A stretch of 64,000 bases of DNA from the NCBI GenBank assembly GCA_050304135.1, contig JBNLDC010000074.1:1-64000 (forward strand), in the 5' to 3' direction. Below, one piece after another: positions 35,701-42,986 of this stretch. The stretch is from JAFGNB01 sp050304135 (lineage in GTDB: Bacteria > Fibrobacterota > Chitinivibrionia > Chitinivibrionales > Chitinispirillaceae). The notes below the pieces were generated by a model. It ran no database searches and was not told where the DNA came from. It worked only from the letters and a program-made list of their open reading frames with translations. Position numbers and translations under genes: made by a program. Each line of letters starts with the position of its first letter. Position 1 is the first letter of the stretch.

Positions 35701-38700
35701 TCCTCGCAACTCGACCCGAAAGATATCGGTGTCCTGAAATCCGTAGCGAAGTGCCAGGAAAAAACCGGGAGTATTTCAGCAGCGATTCTTTCCTATGAAC
35801 AGGTAATTGCTCTGGACCCGAAAGCTGATGAAGAACTTAAAGCTCTTGGTGATCTCTACCGGAAGCAGAAAAAAACCGGCAATGCAGTTACAACGTATAA
35901 AAAATATCTCGCAAAAAAAAGCGATGACGAACTCTCAAAATATGTTGGAGACGTACTGCTTAAAGAGAAGAAACCAGCGGAAGCGATCACCTACTACGAA
36001 ATGGTCAAGGGACCATCGGCACAAAAGGCCGAATTTCTCACCAGTTACGGCCAGGCATGTTTCGAGGCCAAAAACAGTGACAAAGCACTGGAAGTCTATC
36101 GCAAGCTCGCTACAATCACTCCCCAGAATGCCGAAGTGTTCCAGACGCTGTTTCAATTGCTTTTCAAAAAAAATCAGAAGGATGAGGCAATTGTCTATCT
36201 GAAAAAATACCTGCTGCTCAAACCTGATAACGCACCGCTGCAGAAAACGCTCGGTGACATGCTTTACGCCCGCAAAGACCGACAGGGAGCCATTGCCGCA
36301 TACAAAGCTGCACTGAAAGCAGATCCGGGTATTCGGGGATTATATAAAAAATACGCCGAACTGGTGCTCGAAAAGGGATCTGAGGCCGAAATCGCCTCGG
36401 TACTCGCCAATGCAGTCAAGGCAGGTGAAGCTGATACCGACATGTATAAAAAACTCGGTGCTATTTACATTAAACAGAAAAAATACGCGGATGCGATTCC
36501 CCTCTTCGAAAAAGCGTCCCAACTCGACCCGAAGGATATTGAAGTACTCGCATCTCTTGCCGATGCCCAGGCTCGCAGTGGTAATACCTCTGCCGCGATT
36601 CTGACGTATGAACAGGTAGTTGCCCTCGACCAGAAAGCAACTGATGAGTACAAGGCTCTGGGAGATCTCTACAAAAAACAGAAAAAAACAGATCTATCAA
36701 TCAAAAATTACAAAAAATACCTGGAGAAAAAGAGCGATAACGGTGTTGCCCTGGAAATAGCGGATTACTCCTTCGGAAAAAAAGACTACACGGAAGCGAT
36801 CAAGTACTATGCACTGGTAAGTGGCAGTGATGCGGGGAAAGCTGATGTTCTGAAAAATTATGCAGAAGCCTCGTTGCTCGCCAAACAACCGTCAAAGGCG
36901 CTGAAACTCTATAAAAAGCTTGCGGAACAGCAGCCTTCAAACAGCTCGGTACTGAAAAAGCTTTACGAGATCGCAGAAAAAACAGACTCAGCGGACGACG
37001 TTCTGTTTTACCTCAAAAAGTATGCAGCACTCAACCCCAAGGATGCCGATGCTCAGAAAAAACTCGGTGATCTCCTCTACGATAAAAAAGATTCAAACGG
37101 CGCACTAGCCTCGTACCGTAAAGCATTTCAGTACAACCCGAAACTCAAAGGGTATTTCAAACGATTTGCCGAACTTGTGATAAAATCCGGCAAAGAGAGT
37201 GAAATGATCAAGGTACTCTCCGCAGCGATTGACGCCGGTGAAGCGGACGATGCAATGTATACCCGCCTCGGAGGACTTTATCTGGCACAGAAAAATTATC
37301 CGCGCGCAATAGCTCTTTACGAAAAAGCATCGCAACTTGATCCGAAGAACACCTCCATCCTCAGCAATCTTGCGAAAGCGCAGGTCGCATCAGGAAACAT
37401 CTCCGCGGCGATACTTACGTACGAGCAGGTGGTGGCGATGAATCCTGACGCCGAAAGTGAGATCAGGGAACTCGGCAACCTGTATATGAAACAGAAAAAA
37501 ACAGACCAGGCTATTGCGACCTATATAAAATATCTCGGCAAAAAACAGGACGACGAAATTGCCGAACTTGTTGGTAGAGCTATGTACGACAAAAAGGAGT
37601 ACAAGGAAGCACTGAAATACCTGTCGATGGTGGTTGGTGCCGAAGCAGTAAAAGCGGAGCACCTGAAACTATACGGAGAAGCCGCCATCAAGGCCAAAGA
37701 TGAATTCAAGGCATTCCAGATTTACCGGCAACTTTCGACGGTTACCCCGAAAGATCCTGATGTGTTTGAAAAACTCTACGATCTCTCGCAACGGGTTGGG
37801 ACCAAAGACGATGTGATGAATTACCTGCGAACGTACACATCCCTTAAGCCCGGTGATGCAAAGGCTCAAAAAATGCTGGGAGATTTACTCTATGCAAAAA
37901 AAGATGAGCAGGGTGCACTCAGCGCCTACCGACAGGCACTTAAAGCCGATTCAACTTTAAAGGGTTTCTACAAAAACTACGGAGCACTGGTTCTCACCAA
38001 AGGCTCCGACACCGAAAAAGAACTTGCACTTGAAGGCGCAGTCGCAGCAGGTGAAGCGGATGCACGAATGTACGAAACTCTCGGCGGTATCTATCTTAAA
38101 AAACGAGCATATGACAAGGCAATCAAAATGTTCTCCAAGGCATCCCAGCTCGATCCTAAAAACGACAAACTACTCTCCTCACTTGCGGAATGCTATGTAA
38201 AAAAAGGATCCATTTCCGAAGCGATCGGCACCTATGAGCAGGTGGTTGCACTAAACCCGCGAGCGGAAAACGAACTTAAGACACTAGGCAAACTTTACTT
38301 CAAAATCAAAAAAGACAGCCTTGCCATAGCCTGCTACAAAAAATATCTCGACAAAAAGCCGTCGGATGCCGAGGTGGCACGTATTGTCGGAGAAACAGCC
38401 TTCAGAAAAAAGAATTTTACCGAAGCCGTCAAATTTCTGGGCATGGTCCGCGGCGGAGCCGAAAACAAACCGTCGTTTATTACAATGTTCGGAGACGCGG
38501 CCTATGCGGTCAAAGACTATCCACGAGCACAAATACAGTACTCTCGCCTGGTTAAAATTACACCGAAGGATGCTTCTGTTTACAAAAAGCTCTATGAAGT
38601 CAATTTAAAAACCGGTGCAAAAAAAGATGCACTTGAAAACCTGAGCACCTATACCAGATTCATGCCCAGGGACGCAGATGCCCAGAAAGAACTCGGTGAC

Positions 38701-40560
38701 ATGCGCTATAAAAACGGGGATAAAAAAGGAGCGCTCTACGCGTATCGCAAAGCACTTACCGCCAACTCGAAGATCAAGGGACTCTATAAGAACTATGTCC
38801 CGCTGGTCCTGGCATCCGGAAAATACAAAGAGAAAATGGCTGCGCTCAAGGGTGCGATAGCAGCCGGAGAGGCGGATGTCCTCGTTTATAAAACACTGGG
38901 CGGTATCTATACCGGTGCAAAAAAGTACAATCAGGCAATCGCAATGTACCGGGAAGCGGCAAAACTGGATACGAAAGACGCAGCACTCTATCGGGACTAT
39001 TCGGACTGTCTTATGAAAGCACGAAAATATTCCGACGCAACCAGCGTCCTCAAAAAAGCTCTCGCGCTCAACCCTTCAGCAAACAAAGAGTACAAACTGC
39101 TTGGCGATCTCTACATGAAGCAGAAAAAAAACGATGATGCGATTGATGCATATCGCAAATACCTCGATAAAACCCCCGGCGACGAAGCCATCGCAGAGGT
39201 TGTGGCCGACTATTACTACCAGCAGAAAAAGTATAGTAATGCCTACAAATACTTCAGTATGATAAAAAAAGGACTTTCCAACGACCAGCTTGTTCCCTAT
39301 GGTATTTCAGCGGTACGATCAAAAAAATATACGTCTGCGATTAAAGTTCTTGAGCAGGTTCGTTCGTCAAAGGGCACCATCAGCAATCGGGGTGATGCCT
39401 ACAAAGCACTCTCCGATGCATACGAAAAAAACGGCAATCATAAAAAGGCAGCCGAAGTGCTTACTGATTACGTCCAGCTTCCCGGAGTCAAGGATCCCGA
39501 CGCGGCATATCAGATAGCAGGCGTGTACGAGTCAATCGATATGAAAAAGGCGATCCAGATGTACACCGCCAATACGAAATCCTATCCCAAAGATTTCAGA
39601 AACTTCCTCAAACTCGGACACAACTATGCCCGGCAGAAGGATCGTGAAACCACTGCCATTAAATGTTTCGAACGAACAATAGCTCTGGTTGATACTATCC
39701 CCGATGTCTATCTTGAACTCGGCACCATTTACAGTAAGCTTAACAATACCGAGAACATGCTTCGTGTTTACCGCAAGTTCATTGAGGTAGACCCGAAAAA
39801 CGCAGCAGCTATGGCAAAAATCGGTGAAGAACTCCTCAATAAAAAGATGGTATCCGATGCGCTGATCTTCCTTGAAATGGCGAACGCCGAAGTGGACGAC
39901 AATCCGAAATACCTCACACTTCTCGCTCGCGGATACCTGCAGACCGGTCGCCAGCGCGAAGGGGCCAGACTTATCGAAAAAGTCATCAAAGCCTCCAAAG
40001 GTAACATTGACGACGACCTTCGCCTCACCCTCGCAGATGTGTATATCGCTACAGAAGAGTATTCAAAAGCGGCTAGCGAACTTAAAGACATCATTAAAAA
40101 CAACCGCAATCCTTCGGTTGAGGTATTGACAAAATTTGCACAGACCCTGCTTGCTTCCGGTAAGACAAACGACGCATTGAAAATTGCAGAACAGGTGAAG
40201 TCAAAGAAACCCGAAGACATTGCAATACACATGATCATCGGAAAAATTCGTGTCGCGCAACGGAAATACAACGATGCGATCGAAACGTACAAAGAGATTC
40301 TGTACATGGATCAGAATTACGCTCCTGCATTGTACGAAAGGGCAAATGTCTATCTGCTTCAGGGAAAACTGCAGTGGGCAAAGACCTTTTTTGACCGCGC
40401 CTTGAAAGTTGATCCCAAAAACGGAATGATCTATCTCGGCCTTGCCCGGCTGGCTAAAAAACAGAAAGATTACGCAACGTACTCCGACCATCTTGAACGT
40501 GCCCGAAAGCTTGATCCGCAGAACAAGGAAATTCAAGCAGAACTACGTAGCGCCCGATAG
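32773..40560 (+). CDS. giant exported tetratricopeptide-repeat protein
   Basis: The start is the ATG at 32773 (GGAGG 7 bases upstream), giving a signal peptide MRSHRVSAFILMITAFFLVC...ISA, cut near residue 27; the frame also runs to 32719. The mature protein of about 2,570 residues is TPR from end to end, some 70 units of 34 residues by length. Each has the W/L-G-Y-A-P pattern (ALGDLYKKQKKT, YEKASQLDPKD). It is rich in Lys and Ala and predicted helical. From about residue 570 to 2,170 it consists of near-identical blocks of 271 residues (eight TPRs). No enzymatic domain, membrane anchor or C-terminal sorting signal is visible. A periplasmic or surface scaffold is the simplest reading; known parallels are TPR scaffolds for polysaccharide export or gliding. 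It has a strong terminator at 40594 and no cotranscribed partner. Confidence 0.9.
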   Translation: MRSHRVSAFILMITAFFLVCPLTISADDAFDKLYSSGKYKEAIDYAEEKIPAGDRTSSIWAKLGVANEEQQLVEKALACFMVSIRLDQKNYEAYLGASRIYNKMGQAESALEMSKKAMDLKLTGEAAWTFAQACITLNRTAEAKTALEKVTEVDPTNMIAQRALGNIFYKEKNYSKAVQFLKKAYEAKPDGETALDLANAYKIIGDLDAAEKFYKEASKDRKSAPPEAIIELARIYFKKEKFSEAADAFSQANESKLSGQDLFSYATSIEKSGGNKGKMARILEAAIKKTGSKATPEILAAQESIGRYFIEKKNYSNALSALEYIRSNKGDSKVNPEILFLIADAYEGLKKRSMAIPLLEAVIARDRKNVEAYARLADIYTRERQSDKAKSIYEKLLSLQPNNPEVYLTLGEYNLKAKKYDEALKHFQKSFTLDQKAIAAIGMMNAAWKLKRYDIARDAAESALHKDDKLREPQVILAKIFIREKNFSAAAGKLEDLLKADAKNLELLEHLADCYSNLGKTNKLADIDKRIIEIDKKNIGARLRFARYSQSSGDLKAAKEILDELVSMQPKNTEVLKSLYEIALKDGDKKKALAYLKRYLAIKPSDAGLQKVSGDLQYELGDKNGALASYRRAMKADPGIKGFYKRYAELVMGKKNNGKGEQQEVINVLNAAVKAGEADAEIYSTLGSIYKNQKNYPLAISMLQKALQKDPKDIESLSMLAFCQEKAGKLSEAIISYEQAAALDSKNTDDYKALGRLYQKAGKKDQSIKAYKKYLEKASDASIAAMVGEYAYNQKKYDEAATYFAKVTGASSNQSGFLSMYADAAFKSGDMKNAERLLKKLTAKSPSSAASYLRLYEIALKAGNKSEAAEHLKKYTSLNQKDASNLKKLGDLYFELKNQNEAIAAYRNVLKANPKAKGLYKNYLALVLKMGSQAEKSAALSGAVDAGEADADAYRQLGDINYAAKNYPKALQYYEKSSQLDPKDIGVLKSVAKCQEKTGSISAAILSYEQVIALDPKADEELKALGDLYRKQKKTGNAVTTYKKYLAKKSDDELSKYVGDVLLKEKKPAEAITYYEMVKGPSAQKAEFLTSYGQACFEAKNSDKALEVYRKLATITPQNAEVFQTLFQLLFKKNQKDEAIVYLKKYLLLKPDNAPLQKTLGDMLYARKDRQGAIAAYKAALKADPGIRGLYKKYAELVLEKGSEAEIASVLANAVKAGEADTDMYKKLGAIYIKQKKYADAIPLFEKASQLDPKDIEVLASLADAQARSGNTSAAILTYEQVVALDQKATDEYKALGDLYKKQKKTDLSIKNYKKYLEKKSDNGVALEIADYSFGKKDYTEAIKYYALVSGSDAGKADVLKNYAEASLLAKQPSKALKLYKKLAEQQPSNSSVLKKLYEIAEKTDSADDVLFYLKKYAALNPKDADAQKKLGDLLYDKKDSNGALASYRKAFQYNPKLKGYFKRFAELVIKSGKESEMIKVLSAAIDAGEADDAMYTRLGGLYLAQKNYPRAIALYEKASQLDPKNTSILSNLAKAQVASGNISAAILTYEQVVAMNPDAESEIRELGNLYMKQKKTDQAIATYIKYLGKKQDDEIAELVGRAMYDKKEYKEALKYLSMVVGAEAVKAEHLKLYGEAAIKAKDEFKAFQIYRQLSTVTPKDPDVFEKLYDLSQRVGTKDDVMNYLRTYTSLKPGDAKAQKMLGDLLYAKKDEQGALSAYRQALKADSTLKGFYKNYGALVLTKGSDTEKELALEGAVAAGEADARMYETLGGIYLKKRAYDKAIKMFSKASQLDPKNDKLLSSLAECYVKKGSISEAIGTYEQVVALNPRAENELKTLGKLYFKIKKDSLAIACYKKYLDKKPSDAEVARIVGETAFRKKNFTEAVKFLGMVRGGAENKPSFITMFGDAAYAVKDYPRAQIQYSRLVKITPKDASVYKKLYEVNLKTGAKKDALENLSTYTRFMPRDADAQKELGDMRYKNGDKKGALYAYRKALTANSKIKGLYKNYVPLVLASGKYKEKMAALKGAIAAGEADVLVYKTLGGIYTGAKKYNQAIAMYREAAKLDTKDAALYRDYSDCLMKARKYSDATSVLKKALALNPSANKEYKLLGDLYMKQKKNDDAIDAYRKYLDKTPGDEAIAEVVADYYYQQKKYSNAYKYFSMIKKGLSNDQLVPYGISAVRSKKYTSAIKVLEQVRSSKGTISNRGDAYKALSDAYEKNGNHKKAAEVLTDYVQLPGVKDPDAAYQIAGVYESIDMKKAIQMYTANTKSYPKDFRNFLKLGHNYARQKDRETTAIKCFERTIALVDTIPDVYLELGTIYSKLNNTENMLRVYRKFIEVDPKNAAAMAKIGEELLNKKMVSDALIFLEMANAEVDDNPKYLTLLARGYLQTGRQREGARLIEKVIKASKGNIDDDLRLTLADVYIATEEYSKAASELKDIIKNNRNPSVEVLTKFAQTLLASGKTNDALKIAEQVKSKKPEDIAIHMIIGKIRVAQRKYNDAIETYKEILYMDQNYAPALYERANVYLLQGKLQWAKTFFDRALKVDPKNGMIYLGLARLAKKQKDYATYSDHLERARKLDPQNKEIQAELRSAR
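34480..39290 (+). repeat. 813-nt in-frame super-repeat inside the TPR gene (about six copies)
   Basis: The codons for the marker peptide AGEAD begin at 34795, 35608, 36421, 37234, 38047 and 38863. Spacings are 813, 813, 813, 813 and 816 bases (271, 271, 271, 271 and 272 residues). Each unit also repeats DPKxxKGxYK, EKASQLDPKD, AAILTYEQVVALDPKA, ALGDLYxKQKKT and YKKYL in the same order. The copies have diverged in sequence but kept length. Confidence 0.9.
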
Positions 40561-40593
40561 AGATGTAATCAGGGCTCCCGAGTACCAGTATTG

Positions 40594-40632
40594 AAAAAGG
40601 GTTGTCTTTCCCGGGAAAGACAACCCTTTTTT
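40594..40632. terminator. bidirectional intrinsic terminator between the TPR and anti-sigma genes
   Basis: AAAAGGGTTGTCTTTC-CCGG-GAAAGACAACCCTTTT is a perfect 16-bp inverted repeat with A- and T-runs on the two sides. It serves the plus-strand TPR gene and the minus-strand anti-sigma gene (stop at 40656). Confidence 0.9.
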
Positions 40633-40655
40633 CCTGAATTCAGAAACTCCCTTGA

Positions 40656-40994
40656 TTACAGATGCAACGAGAGTACCGCATAGAGAAGCAGTACTATCCC
40701 GATAGTTACAATACCGATAAGAAACGGATTCTTATACCATGATTGGAGAAAGTTCAGGACATAGTTTTCCGGACGTTTTTTCCTGGTTATGGCAAGAATC
40801 GCCGCACTGAGCCGTTCCGGTACGGGTTCCTCGTCGAGCGAAGCGATATCATTCCCTACGGTTCTGATATCCTCCACAAATTCACTACACTCCATACACT
40901 GCTCGATATGCTCAAGTAATGCTTCATCATCATCATGCAACGCATAGTCGACCAGCGCTTCCTCGGTGGGATGATGCGATAGTATGTTGTTCAT
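40656..40994 (-). CDS. anti-sigma factor with zinc-finger-like N-terminus and one membrane helix
   Basis: The 112-aa product starts MNNILSHHPTEEALVDYALHDDDEALLEHIEQCMECSEFV: His plus H-x3-C-x2-C (HIEQCMEC) is the ZAS pattern of anti-sigma factors that hold ECF sigma factors through a zinc-binding helix bundle. One transmembrane helix lies at the C-terminus (FLIGIVTIGIVLLLYAVLSL, about residues 90-109), with almost nothing outside the membrane, so it has no periplasmic sensor domain of its own. It overlaps the stop of the sigma gene by 4 bases (ATGA), the usual sigma/anti-sigma arrangement. Confidence 0.85.
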   Translation of the reverse strand: MNNILSHHPTEEALVDYALHDDDEALLEHIEQCMECSEFVEDIRTVGNDIASLDEEPVPERLSAAILAITRKKRPENYVLNFLQSWYKNPFLIGIVTIGIVLLLYAVLSLHL

Positions 40995-41470
40995 AGTTCC
41001 TTCTTTATGATTGTTTCCCGTAATTTTTTAAGCGATCTGAACGCCCTGACGCGAACCAGATTTTCACTCAGATTGAGCATGGTACCAATTTCCTTATACG
41101 AATGTCCGATTTTCAGATGCAGATAGAGAATGCTACGCTCCACTTCCGGAAGACGCTGCAGTTCCTCCCAGAGAAAAGGCGCATCAGGATCTGCGGGCTG
41201 CTCATACCATTCCTGCCGGTACTTCATCCGGAAGCGGGAGAAGCGACTGCTTTTTCTCAGGAAATCAAGGCAGGTATGGCGACAGACCGTCAGCAGCCAT
41301 CGGCGCTGTTCTTCGGGCTCGACGGGTACGGTATTGCACCGCCATACCTTGACAAAAACCTCCTGCAGGATATCGTCGCAGAGTGAGCGGTTGGCGGTAA
41401 TCCATAAAACGAAATTGTAGAGATTTTTGCCGTGTTCGCGGTAAACAGCCTTGAATGCATTTTCGTTCAT
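40991..41470 (-). CDS. ECF-type RNA polymerase sigma factor
   Basis: The 159-aa product has only regions 2 and 4: region 2 AFKAVYREHGKNLYNFVLWI...DDILQEVFVKVWR (residues about 6-43) and region 4 LQRLPEVERSILYLHLKIGHSYKEIGTMLNLSENLVRVRAFRSLKKLR (about 104-151), containing the -35 recognition helix. The linker is short, as in group IV sigma factors. A GGGAG...GGAAG stretch precedes the ATG. It is coupled to the downstream anti-sigma gene. Targets cannot be told; the envelope and ferritin-like genes nearby are candidates only by proximity. No -35 motif could be defined from one window. Confidence 0.93.
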   Translation of the reverse strand: MNENAFKAVYREHGKNLYNFVLWITANRSLCDDILQEVFVKVWRCNTVPVEPEEQRRWLLTVCRHTCLDFLRKSSRFSRFRMKYRQEWYEQPADPDAPFLWEELQRLPEVERSILYLHLKIGHSYKEIGTMLNLSENLVRVRAFRSLKKLRETIIKKEL

Positions 41471-41626
41471 CTTCCTGCTCCCGAAGAATTTACCGACACT
41501 CCCATCGAATAGACTTCACCTGCCACCACTCTATCAAACGAATCAGAAGAAGAGACCATTACAAAAATTTTCATCTTACAGCAGGAATCGGACGTGGAAA
41601 CGTAATGCATTGAGTCCTGCATGGAA

Positions 41627-42199
41627 CTATTGCCGCTCACACTGTTCCATATATATCCGTATTCTGTCGGCGTGTTCAACATCATGACCATTTAACTGCT
41701 GAAAAATTTTTTCTACTGCTGAAAGATTTTTTTCATCAATAAATTCTTGAAAATGAAGCTCCCCTGCCGATGTTTCCAGCTCCAGAGCTGTAGAGAGCGC
41801 CCCTCTCCGTGTGGGAGGATATTTGGAACAGGTCTTCAGCAGCGTTCGCAGCTTTTTGTTTGTTTCTCGCAATAGCGAAAAATTCTGTACGACCAGCTTT
41901 TCAGGAAACTGGTCTACCGGAGCAAAATACTTACGGGCACTCCTGATCAGCGCGGCATGGTTGCGTTCTTCCTCGACCATCCGCCACCAGAACGGTGCAT
42001 CTTCAGGAAATGTGGTGTAAAAAAACAGGTAGAGTTCACTTACCAGTAGCTCAAGTGTGATTGATTCATCCGTCAGATCTGAGAGTTGCTCATCCATAAC
42101 GACTTTTCGGTACAGGAAGCATTGAATGTGTATGATAGGATACCATGGCATACGTCCCGGCACAAGGATCTGTAATTCCTCCGGGCCGACAGCTTTCAT
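41627..42199 (-). CDS. ferritin-like (rubrerythrin-type) diiron protein
   Basis: The 190-aa product folds on pattern as a four-helix bundle with paired carboxylate/histidine motifs: ELYLFFYTTFPEDAPFWW followed by EEERNHAALI (E-x-x-H type), ALELETSAGELHFQEF, and NGHDVEHADRIRIYM (second E-x-x-H). These match the rubrerythrin/ferritin-like superfamily, which binds two irons. There is no rubredoxin domain. The start is uncertain: the ATG at 42199 has GAGAAGGTG 11 bases upstream, while an ATG at 42097 (MDEQLSDLTDES) would give a protein beginning directly at the bundle. It lies 156 bases upstream of the ECF sigma gene on the same strand. An oxidative-stress role is family-based inference. Confidence 0.75.
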   Translation of the reverse strand: MKAVGPEELQILVPGRMPWYPIIHIQCFLYRKVVMDEQLSDLTDESITLELLVSELYLFFYTTFPEDAPFWWRMVEEERNHAALIRSARKYFAPVDQFPEKLVVQNFSLLRETNKKLRTLLKTCSKYPPTRRGALSTALELETSAGELHFQEFIDEKNLSAVEKIFQQLNGHDVEHADRIRIYMEQCERQ

Positions 42200-42308
42200 T
42201 GCAACTTTTACACCTTCTCAATCAGCTCCATAAAATTTATCTCCTGCTCATTTTTTATTAAAGTCCATCGTCTCCGAATCCGAAAATACCTATAGGGAGA
42301 TTTGTACC

Positions 42309-42935
42309 ATGTCGATCGGATCAGTAACAATTTTGTTCGGAACCTCAGGTTTTCAGACCGCATGCCCTGCCTGTTCCTCCCCCTCAGACCAGACAGCTCC
42401 CGACCAGACCGATTCCACCTTAAAAAACGAAAAAGCCCTAAATACGACCAAACGAGAAACCGCACAAACCGAGCTCTCTGCGGAAGAAAAAAAGCAAGTT
42501 GCCGATCTGAAAAAACGTGACCGCGAAGTAAAAGCACACGAAGCCGCACACATGGCTGCCGGAGGGGGTTATGTTCGCGGTGGAGCATCCTATTCGTACC
42601 AGGCCGGACCCGATGGGAAACGATATGCTGTAGGAGGTGAGGTAAGTATTGATACCTCAGCTGAAGACGACCCGAATGCAACTATTCGGAAAATGCAAAC
42701 CGTGCGCAGTGCGGCACTTGCTCCGGCGAACCCTTCCGGTCAGGATCGATCAGTAGCAGCTGCAGCCTCGGCTATGGAGGCAAAAGCCCGACAGGAACTG
42801 CATACGAAAAAGGAACCGGAAGGCAATAGTGCTGATAAAAAAAGTGAGGAATCAGGCCCCGGTACCTCAACCTACACCCCTGACGGGAAAAACTCCACAG
42901 CAACGCCTTCTTCCACGGTAGATTTCACCGCCTGA
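42309..42935 (+). CDS. SprA-related putative metalloprotease (catalytic domain protein)
   Basis: The 208-aa product contains REVKAHEAAHMAAGGGYVRGG, an HExxH zinc motif (HEAAH, about residues 78-82), followed by SYSYQAGPDGKRYAVGGEVSID and TIRKMQTVRSAALAPANPSGQDRSVAAAAS. These are the core of the SprA-related family of putative metalloproteases found in many anaerobes and epsilonproteobacteria. A disordered Ser/Thr/Lys-rich region comes before (about 20-60) and after (about 150-208). No clear signal peptide. GGGAG is upstream of the ATG. It is divergent from the ferritin-like gene and convergent with the GH8-type gene. Substrate and localisation are unknown. Confidence 0.85.
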   Translation: MSIGSVTILFGTSGFQTACPACSSPSDQTAPDQTDSTLKNEKALNTTKRETAQTELSAEEKKQVADLKKRDREVKAHEAAHMAAGGGYVRGGASYSYQAGPDGKRYAVGGEVSIDTSAEDDPNATIRKMQTVRSAALAPANPSGQDRSVAAAASAMEAKARQELHTKKEPEGNSADKKSEESGPGTSTYTPDGKNSTATPSSTVDFTA

Positions 42936-42986
42936 CGAGCGTTTCTGTCGACAACAGACCTCTGCCAGTCGCCAGATATTCACCAG

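Noticed and set aside
41467..41691. 74-codon frame whose stop overlaps the sigma factor ATG (ATGA)
   Set aside because: It overlaps the ferritin-like gene in another frame, is Ser/Met-rich without family signal, and the ATGA overlap arises automatically because the sigma factor begins Met-Asn (ATGAAC).
42208..42681. 157-codon minus-strand frame opposite the SprA-type gene
   Set aside because: Pure antisense of the metalloprotease frame: Arg-rich text typical of a shadow, with no start signals.
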